DNA of 64,000 bases from Rhizobium sp. 9140 (GCF_900067135.1 NZ_FJUR01000001.1:1739501-1803500), one strand, 5' to 3'; shown: positions 43,740-52,086, numbered from the stretch's first letter. The notes: generated by a model not told the origin, from the letters alone. A program made the numbers and translations.

Positions 43740-44882
43740 TCAAGAAGCGGACATCTTCAGCTTCCGAAGCGCTTCAGCGAGAACCGGCCCACCACCAACA
43801 CGGCGACGTGCGTGGAAGCGGACAAGGCCGCGCGTGGCCTGCGTGTACGGGTCGCGCAGGACCGACATTCCAACGCGATCGAACACGCGGTAGCTTTTGC
43901 TGAAATCGCCGAACTGGATCGGGTAAGCGCCATTCGCAATGTCCGGCATGCTGGGATCTTCGATGATCGGACGGCCGAGAAGCGTCGAAGGCTGGCCAGC
44001 CTGGTACGACGGCTGCCAGAGGAAATTCCCCTGTCCATCCTTCATGGTCATGATCAGGCCAAGCGTCGTGCCGTTCATCAGCCAGCTGGCGTTCGAACGG
44101 TACTGCGCCGGCAGCGCGTACATCAGGGCCACAAGGCGGTCCGGGTTGAGCGCGGTGGCGCTGCCGTTTACGACCTCCGCCACACCCGGCATACGCTGCA
44201 CGCCCTGTGGCTTTTTGGCGCCGTCGCCGTTCGAAAGGGCGGCGCCTTCCTTGATCGCGAATTCCTGCGAAAGCTCCGTCGCGATCTCGGATTCGACGTT
44301 GATGGCGGAGTCCTCAAGGAGGCGCAGCGAGACGTCGATGTAGCAAGCCAGTTCATGGACCGGGATCTCGATCTGGCCATAGGTCATGGTCGTTTCGGGC
44401 CGCTCCTCGTCCTCGCCTACCCACGATGCCGTCGGGCGCCCGGTAAGCTTCGGGAGAATGACGGAGCCGGCGCTTGTCGAGCCGACGCGGACGGCCTGTC
44501 GGATCGGGGAGAGGTCCACGATGCCCTTGATGACTTCCGTCTGGAACTCGGCCGGTGCGAGATATCCGCCCTTGGTATCGTCGCCAACGATCAGCGCGCG
44601 AACTTCTTCCGCGCTCATGCGGTTGTCGCCAAGACGGAGGAACGAGGAAAACGCACGGCGTTCGAGCGAGACCTCCGCCGGAGCCGCCGTGCCGAAGCCC
44701 GGTCGGTTCATGCGGGTTTCCATCGCAGCGATCTGCGAACGGAGCTCGGTGATCGTGGTTTCGGAGCCAGCGCGATATTCGGTGAACCCGGTGCGCAGTT
44801 CATCGACGGCGGCAGTTGCAGCTGCAAGCGGATCGACGTCGTCCGGCTCTGCACGAGTTTCGATATTCAGGAGATGCTTCAT
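43740..44882 (-). CDS. HK97-fold major capsid protein
   Basis: 380 residues from ATG 44882 (overlaps the protease stop). An N-terminal scaffolding-like delta domain (about 1-100, coiled-coil around ELRTGFTEYRAGSETTI) is followed by the HK97 fold: GGYLAPAEFQTEVIKGI, LPKLTGRPTASWVGEDEERPE, and LNPDRLVALMYALPAQYR with ASWLMNGTTLGLI in the A domain. The delta domain is probably removed by the adjacent protease during maturation. Confidence 0.94.
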   Translation of the reverse strand: MKHLLNIETRAEPDDVDPLAAATAAVDELRTGFTEYRAGSETTITELRSQIAAMETRMNRPGFGTAAPAEVSLERRAFSSFLRLGDNRMSAEEVRALIVGDDTKGGYLAPAEFQTEVIKGIVDLSPIRQAVRVGSTSAGSVILPKLTGRPTASWVGEDEERPETTMTYGQIEIPVHELACYIDVSLRLLEDSAINVESEIATELSQEFAIKEGAALSNGDGAKKPQGVQRMPGVAEVVNGSATALNPDRLVALMYALPAQYRSNASWLMNGTTLGLIMTMKDGQGNFLWQPSYQAGQPSTLLGRPIIEDPSMPDIANGAYPIQFGDFSKSYRVFDRVGMSVLRDPYTQATRGLVRFHARRRVGGGPVLAEALRKLKMSAS

Positions 44883-45424
44883 TTCGAGGTTCCTTTCAAA
44901 GATAGACGAGCCGCGCGGCATGCGGCGACGAAGGCGGCCGCGCTTTCGCTGGTTCGGCCGGGGTGGTTGCGGATGGAGGTGATCCGGGCGTTACCGGCGG
45001 ACGGCATGCCTACGAGCGAGATCTCCCGAACGTCGATGTCCGTCAGGATGCGGACCCCATCGGCCCGGCGCCTGTCGCCACGAGCCCGAAAGCCGATCGA
45101 AAGACCATTGAGGGCGCCAGCCTTCAGAAGGTCGAAGGCTTCCCGGCCACGCGGCGTGGACATGACCAGCTGACCACGGACGAAGAGGCCTTTTTCGTCC
45201 TCTCGTGTTTCGCTCCAAACGCCGATGATGGCGCTCGGATCGTGGCTCCAGAGCATGACGGGGCGCGTGCCGGCGGCGCGATGTTCGAGCAGCGATTTGG
45301 CGAATGCGCCACGGGTCACAATTTCGTTGTGCCCATTTCGCTCGTCCCACACGACCGCATATCCGGAGAATTCGCCGGCGTCGGTCGGGGTATCGAAGCG
45401 GAGGGAGAGGTCCAGATGGTCCAT
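44879..45424 (-). CDS. Prohead maturation protease (HK97 gp4/U35)
   Basis: 181 residues from ATG 45424. The serine-protease motifs are intact: catalytic His in LWSHDPSAIIG near residue 66 and Ser in ALNGLSIGFRA near 105. It cleaves the capsid delta domain. It overlaps both neighbours (30-residue membrane peptide upstream, capsid downstream) by four bases or fewer. Confidence 0.92.
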   Translation of the reverse strand: MDHLDLSLRFDTPTDAGEFSGYAVVWDERNGHNEIVTRGAFAKSLLEHRAAGTRPVMLWSHDPSAIIGVWSETREDEKGLFVRGQLVMSTPRGREAFDLLKAGALNGLSIGFRARGDRRRADGVRILTDIDVREISLVGMPSAGNARITSIRNHPGRTSESAAAFVAACRAARLSLKGTSK

Positions 45425-45516
45425 TAGCTTCGACCTCCGATATCCGCCGCGACGATGGCGACGAGAATGATCAAAACGACGAAGACGCCGATGACGCGAA
45501 AGATCTCGGGGGTCAT
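45424..45516 (-). CDS. 30-residue single-span membrane peptide
   Basis: An ORF from ATG 45516 encodes MTPEIFRVIG, then a hydrophobic helix of about 18 residues and a short polar tail ending DIGGRS. The start overlaps the previous stop by ATGA, and the stop overlaps the protease ATG, so it is locked into the operon by coupling on both sides. Too small for most annotation. A holin-like or membrane-attachment role is a guess. Confidence 0.55.
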   Translation of the reverse strand: MTPEIFRVIGVFVVLIILVAIVAADIGGRS

Positions 45517-45908
45517 TCAGCACCTCCCGAACGAAAAAACGCGCGATTTCCGGCGAAGGCATCGACCTGCTGCTGGATCCACGTGCCCGCCCGGAGGAGG
45601 CGCAAGATCGTCTGGGTCGTCGAGGGCAACGCCTGTCCGTCCTCTTCGGCCGTGACCTCCAGCACGCAAGCGGCGAGGCACTCCAGGCGCGCGCTCTCCC
45701 GGTTTGCCGCCGACAGCGTGCCGTCCGGCTCGGCCAGTTCGGTGAGGCGATCCATCATGGCAATGCGAGCACGGTGCTGCGTGTCCGAGTCCGGACCCGC
45801 GACGCGGAATTTGATGCCCGTCGGCTGGCCCGTCCAAGGATCTGCGATCGTCAGCCACCGGCCTTTGTCCTGATCGCTGATGTTCGCGCGGATGTCACTT
45901 AGATCCAT
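45513..45908 (-). CDS. Phage protein of unknown function, 131 residues
   Basis: ATG 45908 begins MDLSDIRANISDQDKGRWL. The protein is acidic, with the helical segment RARIAMMDRLTELAE and a C-terminal RAGTWIQQQVDAFAGNRAFF. It overlaps the portal stop by 14 bases and the small membrane peptide by four. A location between portal and protease suggests a head-assembly role. I recall similar proteins in alphaproteobacterial prophages but no defined function. Confidence 0.75.
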   Translation of the reverse strand: MDLSDIRANISDQDKGRWLTIADPWTGQPTGIKFRVAGPDSDTQHRARIAMMDRLTELAEPDGTLSAANRESARLECLAACVLEVTAEEDGQALPSTTQTILRLLRAGTWIQQQVDAFAGNRAFFRSGGAE

Positions 45909-47130
45909 CGTCGGGCTCCTTACTGTCGTCCTCGATCGGGGGTCCACCGTTGTGACCAACACCGGGAGCGTCGGGATTGATGTGCGGATTCTCGAACTCA
46001 TTCCCGCCAGGGACAGGCGCCAGATCGAACCAGCTGCGACCCTCATTGCGGTTGAGAAGCTTTGCCGAGACGAGGCTGCTCACCGCCGTGGCGCGATTGT
46101 TGAGGTCGGCACGGGTCAGGTCGTCGCGGTCAAGCAAGATCCTGTAGCGGCCGCGCTCTTCGGCGGAAAACAGCGAGCGCGTGAAGGCGGTCTCGACGGC
46201 CCGAAGCCACGGCTCCAAGCAGTAGATGAGAAATTCTCTGCCCATTTGTTCGGAATTCGACCAGGTCGCCCGGTCGAGATCGAAAAGCATCGACGGAGGC
46301 ACCCGGAAGGCTCGGGCGACTTCAAGAACCTGGAATTTTCGCAATTCCAGAAATTGGCTGTCGACGGATGTCATGGACAACTGCTGGATTGTCGCATCGT
46401 CCCAAAGAACTGCGGTCTTGCCGGAAGCTCGCGGGCCGCCGAACGCAGCGCGCCAGCCACGTAGCATGTTCTTCGCACCGGCCTCGCCAACCTTTAATTT
46501 GTTCAAGATCACGGTCGAGGGCACCGCGCCGTTTTTGAAGAACGACGAGACGTGCTCCTCCATCACTTGGCAAACCCCGATGGCTTCCGCCGCCAGGGTG
46601 ATTGGCGCCTTGTCGAACGGGCCTCGAACATGGAGGATGGACGAAGACGGAACGATCAGGCCGTTCAGTCGAAAAGTGGGCTCTGCCGTAAAGGGATCAT
46701 TTTGAACGCTGATCGCGGCAGGCTGATAACGGATGATTTCGCGGATCTCGGCGCCGATACGGTTCACGTAGGCGAGACTGCCCCAGTCGTGAATCAGGGC
46801 GCCGGCTACCATGTCGCGGATCAGATCGAAGCCGCTGGACCACCCGTTTACGTCACCGCGGAGAAGCGCCCCGACCGGATGACTTACGTCTTCCGTCTCG
46901 CTGCCATCGGCGGCTCGCTCCATGATCCGAACCTGAAGCGTGGCGGCGGCTTCGGAGATCACCCGCACGGCGGCGGCAACGGCCGGCACGCGCAGAGCGC
47001 TGGCGCCGGAAATCGCGACGGAGCCAGACGAGGCGCCGGACCAAAGTGCCGCGAGCACGTCGTCGGGATCGCTTACGGGAGCGTCCCGGGTCTCGACTGT
47101 CTGAGATGATTTGCGTTTGAAAAAGCTCAT
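45895..47130 (-). CDS. HK97-type portal protein
   Basis: 411 residues, forming the dodecameric DNA channel at the capsid vertex. Family features: RVPAVAAAVRVISEAAATL near residue 47, SHPVGALLRGDVNGW, the long helix-containing core with MEEHVSSFFKNGAVPSTVI, and the late FRVPPSMLFDLDRATWSNSEQ. The last 30 residues are a disordered acidic tail. It starts the structural gene block. Confidence 0.93.
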   Translation of the reverse strand: MSFFKRKSSQTVETRDAPVSDPDDVLAALWSGASSGSVAISGASALRVPAVAAAVRVISEAAATLQVRIMERAADGSETEDVSHPVGALLRGDVNGWSSGFDLIRDMVAGALIHDWGSLAYVNRIGAEIREIIRYQPAAISVQNDPFTAEPTFRLNGLIVPSSSILHVRGPFDKAPITLAAEAIGVCQVMEEHVSSFFKNGAVPSTVILNKLKVGEAGAKNMLRGWRAAFGGPRASGKTAVLWDDATIQQLSMTSVDSQFLELRKFQVLEVARAFRVPPSMLFDLDRATWSNSEQMGREFLIYCLEPWLRAVETAFTRSLFSAEERGRYRILLDRDDLTRADLNNRATAVSSLVSAKLLNRNEGRSWFDLAPVPGGNEFENPHINPDAPGVGHNGGPPIEDDSKEPDDGSK

Positions 47131-47191
47131 GCACCAGATTCTGACGCATGAGACGAAGTATTAATATCGGCTTAAATCCGCCGGAGCCGGT

Positions 47192-47419
47192 TTAATCCTG
47201 CCGAAACTTGAAGAATTCGAGCAAGTGGTCTTCATCGGCACACCAACGCCCGCCGATCTTGCGAATCGGTGAGCCAGGTTCCCTCGCAAGAGGGCCGGTT
47301 ACAAACTCAGCAGTGCAGCCGATCTTGCTCGCGATCGCCTGCGCGGTCCACAATATTCGTGCCTTCTGTGGTGTTTTCACGATCTTGTCGAATTCCTTCG
47401 GGCTGAGGGGGCGCGTCAT
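47192..47419 (-). CDS. Small helix-turn-helix-like protein, 75 residues
   Basis: Starts MTRPLSPKEFDKIVKT; the segment LWTAQAIASKIGCTAEFV reads like a recognition-helix unit followed by a wing (PIRKIGGRWCADEDHLLEFF), as in MerR/excisionase-type proteins. Start overlaps the preceding 38-residue gene by ATGA. It lies 61 bases before portal and may regulate late genes or assist excision. Confidence 0.65.
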   Translation of the reverse strand: MTRPLSPKEFDKIVKTPQKARILWTAQAIASKIGCTAEFVTGPLAREPGSPIRKIGGRWCADEDHLLEFFKFRQD

Positions 47420-47532
47420 TGTCGTCCGTCCCTTCCTGCCGCCTCGACGCGGGCGGCGGCTGCAAGTACACGGGCGACCAGGATGGCCAAGGCTGCACGT
47501 TCAGTGGCGAGACGGGATGCGAGATCGCTCAT
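47416..47532 (-). CDS. 38-residue Ala-rich small protein
   Basis: ATG 47532 overlaps the stop of the winged-helix gene (ATGA), and its own stop overlaps the next start. The product begins MSDLASRLATERAALAIL and is one amphipathic Ala/Arg-rich helix. Coupling on both sides supports translation; the function is unknown. Confidence 0.5.
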   Translation of the reverse strand: MSDLASRLATERAALAILVARVLAAAARVEAAGRDGRQ

Positions 47533-48257
47533 GCTGCGATCCGCCCCGCGCGCGCAGCGTCGTACTCAGGTCGAGCATCCAGCCGGCCGTAAGGTTCGAG
47601 GTGAGCGAAAGGAACTCGGGACCAATCCTCCGGATCGCCTTCGGCAGGGTCGAAGCGAGTTCGACCGGTCTGTTTTGTCCGCGGTGCGACCCTGACATTG
47701 TCTCTTTCTGAAATAGAAATGCCCGACGTCGAGGGGGAGTGCGGAGGAGAGGCCGGGATGGCGACAGCTATGTCGTCATCGTCCGCAGGACCGCCGAAGG
47801 CGCCATCGGCCGTGTCATCTGCTTCAACGTCTTCTTGCGGAAAGGTTCCCGTATCAGAAACGCGTGCGCGCGCGTATAGCGGGTTCACGCTTGAACCCTC
47901 ATGGAGCAATTCCTGTGGGTCTGAAATTGGACCCGCATGGTCGTCCTCCGGTTGCGTCAATACAATTGTGAGTGCACCACGGGCGCGCGGCTTGTCAGTG
48001 CTGATCAGACCGGCATCCCGAAGGATTTCGAGGGCGCGCTTCACGCTCGAGCGCGAGATCCCGGTCGCTTCGCAGATAGCCAAGATCTTCGGTCGGCATC
48101 GCCCTGAGGCCTTGCAAAACACATCGACGAGAACGCCGGCCACGCGGAGGACGGTGGCCGGCAGATCGAGGCGATAAAGACGTTTCCGCCACTCCTTCGC
48201 AATACAATTAGGATTGAAGGGATGAGCTTTTGACGTTATACTCTTCGAATAAAACAT
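47529..48257 (-). CDS. Winged-helix DNA-binding protein of the element's early region
   Basis: 242 residues. Residues about 30-95 form a winged helix (ICEATGISRSSVKRALEIL, then AGLISTDKPRARGALTI), as in phage replication initiators and GntR-like regulators. The C-terminal half is acidic and low-complexity, ending in a DPAEGDPEDWSRVPF region. It could initiate replication or control transcription; no helicase loader partner is present. Confidence 0.7.
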   Translation of the reverse strand: MFYSKSITSKAHPFNPNCIAKEWRKRLYRLDLPATVLRVAGVLVDVFCKASGRCRPKILAICEATGISRSSVKRALEILRDAGLISTDKPRARGALTIVLTQPEDDHAGPISDPQELLHEGSSVNPLYARARVSDTGTFPQEDVEADDTADGAFGGPADDDDIAVAIPASPPHSPSTSGISISERDNVRVAPRTKQTGRTRFDPAEGDPEDWSRVPFAHLEPYGRLDARPEYDAARAGRIAA

Positions 48258-48311
48258 GGGTCGGAAGCCTTATGTTTAATGGGATCGACCACCACAGTCG
48301 ATCGCAGGAAT

Positions 48312-48349
48312 AAGAGGCCTGCCAGCGTGGGAAGCGCTAGCAGGCCTTC
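48312..48349. terminator. Hairpin after the 239-residue gene
   Basis: AGGCCTGCCAGCG and CGCTAGCAGGCCT form an interrupted stem of about 12 bp around a short loop. It lies between two minus-strand genes, 4 bp past the upstream gene's stop, so it is a likely internal terminator or attenuator. The T-run is weak. Confidence 0.5.
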
Positions 48350-48352
48350 TCG

Positions 48353-49072
48353 TTATTCAGCAGCGCTCGATTGCTCCACACTTTGCTCTGCGTTGTACCA
48401 GACGCCCAGGCGGACAACGGTCGTCCAGTCGATGAAGAGGCCTTCAGGTGCCACCGTCGAAGCCTCGACAAGACCGGCGTGGTGCGCGTCGTACAAAATC
48501 ATGTGGAGTGTCACTTTTTCCTCGTCGGCCTCCGATGCCTGGAGGAGGTAGACGTGCAAATCGGTCCACGTCATCGGCCCTTCGCGCAGCTTGGCCACCA
48601 TCAGCGCCCGCAACGCGATTTCAACGGGATCTCCGATTTGCAGGGGATCGAGGTTCACCAAGTCGAGTGCGCGTCCTGAAGCATCATGCGCGCCGAGCAG
48701 GAAGTCGACCGAATGTATTTCAGCCGCCCACTCCTGCGGCTCTTCGTCGTGTACGTCGCACACGTCATACAAGCGATCGGCAATCATGGCATCGTGAGGG
48801 GATTCCACCGGGATCAGGTGGTTGCATTCGGACACGGTGTACAGGGTGTTCTCGCCGCGCTTATAGGCAAGCTCGGCGCGCTCATTATCGACGTCCAAAA
48901 CCCGTTCCATAGCCGCCGTGACGTATTCCGCAACGTCCAGGAGGTCGCGGCGGGATAGAGTCTTCAAGTATTCGATCGGTAGTGATGGAATGCCCTTGTC
49001 GGAAAAGAAAGCGGCAGTATCGCCAGATCCGGCTTGGGTTTCGGGCATAGCTTCGCTGCTCATGTTTGACAT
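48353..49072 (-). CDS. Hypothetical protein of the element, 239 residues
   Basis: An acidic protein starting MSNMSSEAMPETQAG. The central part (TLSRRDLLDVAEYVTAAMERVL) is helical and the C-terminal part (TWTDLHVYLLQASEADEEKVTLHMI) could form a winged-helix-like unit. No known family. It lies between the AlpA-like gene and the winged-helix gene in the early region. Confidence 0.65.
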   Translation of the reverse strand: MSNMSSEAMPETQAGSGDTAAFFSDKGIPSLPIEYLKTLSRRDLLDVAEYVTAAMERVLDVDNERAELAYKRGENTLYTVSECNHLIPVESPHDAMIADRLYDVCDVHDEEPQEWAAEIHSVDFLLGAHDASGRALDLVNLDPLQIGDPVEIALRALMVAKLREGPMTWTDLHVYLLQASEADEEKVTLHMILYDAHHAGLVEASTVAPEGLFIDWTTVVRLGVWYNAEQSVEQSSAAE

Positions 49073-49105
49073 GTTTGAATCCTTTAGATTGTGGGAGTGG
49101 GGAGG

Positions 49106-49306
49106 TTAAGCGCGAGCGTCGCGCGCATCGATCTTGGAATTGATCCAAGAAAGAACTTCGGCTCGGACGAATGCGATCCGTCGGCCATCAAGGCTTACAG
49201 CTTGTGGAAACCGTCCGGCGCGGCGGGCCTTATTGATGCCGGTGCGGCTCAGGGATGTGACCTTGCATGCGTCGTTCAGCGAGATCAGTTCAGGCGTTTG
49301 TGTCAT
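49106..49306 (-). CDS. AlpA-family transcriptional regulator/excisionase-like protein
   Basis: 66 residues from ATG 49306. The AlpA pattern is clear: ISLNDACKVTSLSRTGINKARRAGRF as a helix-turn-helix (quoted in two parts, residues 7-32), followed by the wing and RAEVLSWINSKI. AlpA proteins activate integrase/excision genes in P4-like satellites and prophages. It is the only recognised regulator in the element. Confidence 0.85.
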   Translation of the reverse strand: MTQTPELISLNDACKVTSLSRTGINKARRAGRFPQAVSLDGRRIAFVRAEVLSWINSKIDARDARA

Positions 49307-49390
49307 TGCGTCATCCTTTCTTCGACTTGGATGACTTAAATACACACACGTTCCCCCGATCCGCTCCATCCTAACTGAAAAGAAAATGCA

Positions 49391-50035
49391 TCACGACTTG
49401 GGGTATCTCTGTTTCCGCAAGGCGTCCGCAGCGCTTTTGATCGTGGCCGAGTTGGTTCGCTCTGCCCCTCGCACATCATCGAACAGGTCTACGAGAGTAT
49501 GCAGGAAGCGGTCATACTTCGTCGCTTTGTCGGGAAATTTTTGCGCGTGCGGCACTTTGCCCTGGCACTGGCGATAGGCTTCCATAGCAACGTTGATGAC
49601 AATATCTCGTCCAGCCGTCTTTTTCAGTCCAACGTCTCTCTCAAGGTCTTCAAGCACCTTCTTCGCTTCCCGATGAGCAGCTTTCAAGTCAACGAGCAGA
49701 CGTCCCCACACGGGACTGCCATCTTCATTCTCGTGCTCTGGAAGCGACGCCCTCGCTTCGAGTACCGCAACTGGTGTGTCTAGGTCTCGAACCTTGCCAG
49801 GATCTCGGACGCCGAAAACCTTCAGCGAGCAGACCTCGATCCCGGAAAGCGAAGCTTCAGCTTTGCGTCGGGCCTCCGAAGTCTCGCACTGCGCGACATA
49901 AGACGCCGTTGTTACAGCCATCTGAATGTTACGCTGAAGATAATCGCGAATGAACGGAGCTTGAGCGGGGTGCGGGCGAAGATCTTCGCAGAGACGCAGC
50001 CAGACATCATCGGGCAGGATCCAATTCCGGTTCAT
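49391..50035 (-). CDS. Hypothetical protein coupled to the integrase
   Basis: 214 residues from ATG 50035, overlapping the integrase stop (ATGA). Largely helical, with a long charged helix (LLVDLKAAHREAKKVLEDL) and a C-terminal region RFLHTLVDLFDDVRGAE. No domain recognised. The tight coupling to integrase suggests a role in integration, excision or establishment. Confidence 0.7.
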   Translation of the reverse strand: MNRNWILPDDVWLRLCEDLRPHPAQAPFIRDYLQRNIQMAVTTASYVAQCETSEARRKAEASLSGIEVCSLKVFGVRDPGKVRDLDTPVAVLEARASLPEHENEDGSPVWGRLLVDLKAAHREAKKVLEDLERDVGLKKTAGRDIVINVAMEAYRQCQGKVPHAQKFPDKATKYDRFLHTLVDLFDDVRGAERTNSATIKSAADALRKQRYPKS

Positions 50036-51258
50036 CGGCTCGCCGCTCCAATGGCTATGACTTTTCCATCGTGCTTTACGGTTGCAAAAGACGACCATGC
50101 GTCCATGAGCAGCCGGCGCTTTTCCAAGGCGTCGGACCGGCGGTACGCCTGCTCCGCCTTGTCGCCAACAATATGAGCGAGAGCGGCTTCAATAACCTCG
50201 CGTTGAAAATTCGTTCGATCCCCCGCCCAGTCTCTAAATGCCGACCGGAAACCATGGACGGTTGCTCGATCATCATATTCTAGCGTGCGCAGTACCTTCT
50301 GCATCGTCATATCGGACAACGGCATATCGGCCTTCATTCCGGGAAATACGTACTTGTTCAGGCTTGCGGCCTGCATCTTCTCCAGGATTACGATGGCAGC
50401 TTTACTTAGGGGAACACGATGCTCGCGTCCGGATTTCATGCGCTCTTTGGGGACGGTCCAGACCGCGGACTCGATGTCGATTTCCGTCCACTCCGCCTTG
50501 AGCACTTCGCCTGTTCGTGCTGCAGTCAGGATGAGGAATTCTAGTGCGCGAGCGCCATAGCCGGTGACGCCCGTCAGCTTCCCGAAGAATTCAGGGAGTT
50601 CGATGAAAGGCAGCGCCGCGTGGTGTCCGCGCTTCAGCTTGGTATCCGGTTTTGCGAGAAGGTGCTCGAGATGACCTTTCCATCGCGCTGGGTTCTCACC
50701 GTCGCGCCATCCTGACACCCTGGCGTAGTCGAGCACGCGCTCGATGCGCCCGCGCAGGCGTGAAGCCGTCTCGTTCTTGTCCTTCCAATGCGGCTCCAAG
50801 ACAGCCTTGATGTCGTCAGTCTCGATCGCGGACACTTTCTTCTTTAGGATCGTCTTGCAGTAGGCGTCGCCGAGCGTCATCTCCCATTGCGCGCGGTGCT
50901 TGGCGTTCTTCCATTTTCCGTCGAGGGTCTGGAGGAAGGCCTTCACCGCCTCTTCGAAGGTGTGCGGCTTTTTCTTTGCCTTGCGCTCCTCTGTCTCGGA
51001 GAACGGATCGCCTCCGCGCCCGAGGATGGTCCGGATTTCTTCTGCCTTCACGCGGGCATCCGCGAGGGAAACCTGTCCTGTCCCACTACCGACCGGGCCG
51101 AGCCCCATCTCTCGCCTGACGCCGGCTCTGATGAAAATGAATGACCACGCCTTCGCGCCATCCTTCCTGACAACGAGATACAGGCCATCGCCATCGCCAA
51201 GCCTTCCGGGCTTCGTGGCGGCCTTCACTTGCGTGGCTGTCAGCTTGTTGCGCGCCAT
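50032..51258 (-). CDS. int: P4-type tyrosine integrase
   Basis: 408 residues. An N-terminal arm-binding DUF4102 domain (LTATQVKAATKPGRLGDGDG and GLYLVVRKDGAKAW) precedes the core-binding and catalytic domains. Catalytic elements: Arg in LTAARTGEVLKAEW, the His-x-x-Arg of TVHGFRSAFRDWAGD, and the Tyr in KAEQAYRRSD. Such integrases use tRNA 3' ends, which fits the tRNA-Ser att site. The right att copy lies 139 bp from its start. Confidence 0.94.
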   Translation of the reverse strand: MARNKLTATQVKAATKPGRLGDGDGLYLVVRKDGAKAWSFIFIRAGVRREMGLGPVGSGTGQVSLADARVKAEEIRTILGRGGDPFSETEERKAKKKPHTFEEAVKAFLQTLDGKWKNAKHRAQWEMTLGDAYCKTILKKKVSAIETDDIKAVLEPHWKDKNETASRLRGRIERVLDYARVSGWRDGENPARWKGHLEHLLAKPDTKLKRGHHAALPFIELPEFFGKLTGVTGYGARALEFLILTAARTGEVLKAEWTEIDIESAVWTVPKERMKSGREHRVPLSKAAIVILEKMQAASLNKYVFPGMKADMPLSDMTMQKVLRTLEYDDRATVHGFRSAFRDWAGDRTNFQREVIEAALAHIVGDKAEQAYRRSDALEKRRLLMDAWSSFATVKHDGKVIAIGAASR

Positions 51259-51396
51259 CCCGTCCTAATCTCCGTACCAATATCACCCCTTGTCACAAGG
51301 GTCATTTGAGACGCATTAGGCGCATGAGATCTGAAAAAACGCAATGAAAGCAGCGGATAGTTTTCGTGTAAGTCACGCGGGATAATGACGCGGCGG

Positions 51397-51411
51397 CCAT
51401 CTTCTCCGCCA
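51397..51411. repeat. att site (right)
   Basis: Exact copy of the 15-bp tRNA-Ser 3' end at 32919-32933. It marks the right end of the element beside the integrase. Confidence 0.88.
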
Positions 51412-51641
51412 CTGTTTTCATTCATCTCATTGTATTTTTTGGAAGTGTTGGCGTCAGCGCCGAATCCCGAAAAACCTTAAGCCGGTTCTCGGTCAATCTT
51501 TTACGTGACACGCCGATCAACGCGTATCGGTTCCTCGGCGTCCAGAGCTCGGCGCACGTGCTCCCTGCCGCCATAGCCTGACCGTCTCAGAACCAGCCGA
51601 CCGATTCGGTCATTCACAGGCGTCTGAGGCCCACGTTCTGA

Positions 51642-51995
51642 CTATCTGCGCCCTCGACCGGAACCCGCTGCTTGCCGGGATGGCTTGGCCGTGTCGGAAA
51701 AACCCGGGTGCTTGCCTTTGATCCATGCGACGAATTTCTGCATGGCAGGGTCCCCGAGGATGGCGTCGATCGTTGAGAACGTCTTTGCGAGTTGGGAAGT
51801 CGTGAAGGTCGCATGGATCTGATCGTGGCAGATCCGGTGCAGGACGACGGTTTTCTTGCCGCCTTTGCTCTTCGGGACGAGATGATGCGCGTCCGTTTGA
51901 TCATCCGGGATGATTCGCTCGCAGATCGGACACAGTACGGGCGGCAAGGCTTCGATGTCCCATGCAGACACCTCATCTCTGTTCTTACGGGCCAT
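51642..51995 (-). CDS. HNH endonuclease domain protein
   Basis: 117 residues from ATG 51995; a longer frame would overlap the methyltransferase gene. Zinc-ligand CPICERIIPDD near 18-28, catalytic DAHHLVPKSKGGKKT near 32-46 and HRICHDQIHATF near 50-61 make a complete HNH unit. The C-terminus is basic. It lies outside the right att site, so it belongs to the chromosome or an older insertion, not to the element as bounded here. A role in DNA cleavage is known for the fold; the target is unknown. Confidence 0.85.
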   Translation of the reverse strand: MARKNRDEVSAWDIEALPPVLCPICERIIPDDQTDAHHLVPKSKGGKKTVVLHRICHDQIHATFTTSQLAKTFSTIDAILGDPAMQKFVAWIKGKHPGFSDTAKPSRQAAGSGRGRR

Positions 51996-52086
51996 TGGTG
52001 TTGGATCGCTTTCCGGGCGTTGGCTGTGTCGGATAGGTATCAACAGGAACGAGCATATTCGCTCCTGTTGCAAAGCCTGTTTGGCG

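Larger units (their letters stand above)
32919..51411. mobile_element. Integrated HK97-type phage-like element, about 18.5 kb
   Basis: Bounded by a 15-bp direct repeat: the tRNA-Ser 3' end at 32919-32933 and a copy at 51397-51411, next to a P4-type integrase. Content: integrase, AlpA-like regulator, winged-helix protein, portal, prohead protease, major capsid, head-tail genes, HNH nuclease, two tail-tube proteins, terminase pair, tape measure. All but one gene (33090-33626) are on the minus strand, mostly with stop/start overlaps. No tail-tip, fibre, holin, replication helicase or CI-like repressor gene is recognised. It is either a reduced prophage or a structural-gene-carrying satellite. 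Confidence 0.9.

Noticed and set aside
43812..45173. A 453-codon open frame on the plus strand
   Set aside because: Antisense to the capsid and protease genes, which are supported by family motifs and coupling.
32919..51411. Gene transfer agent
   Set aside because: The gene order differs from RcGTA-type clusters, there is an integrase with matching att repeats, and the tail-tip genes of GTAs are missing.
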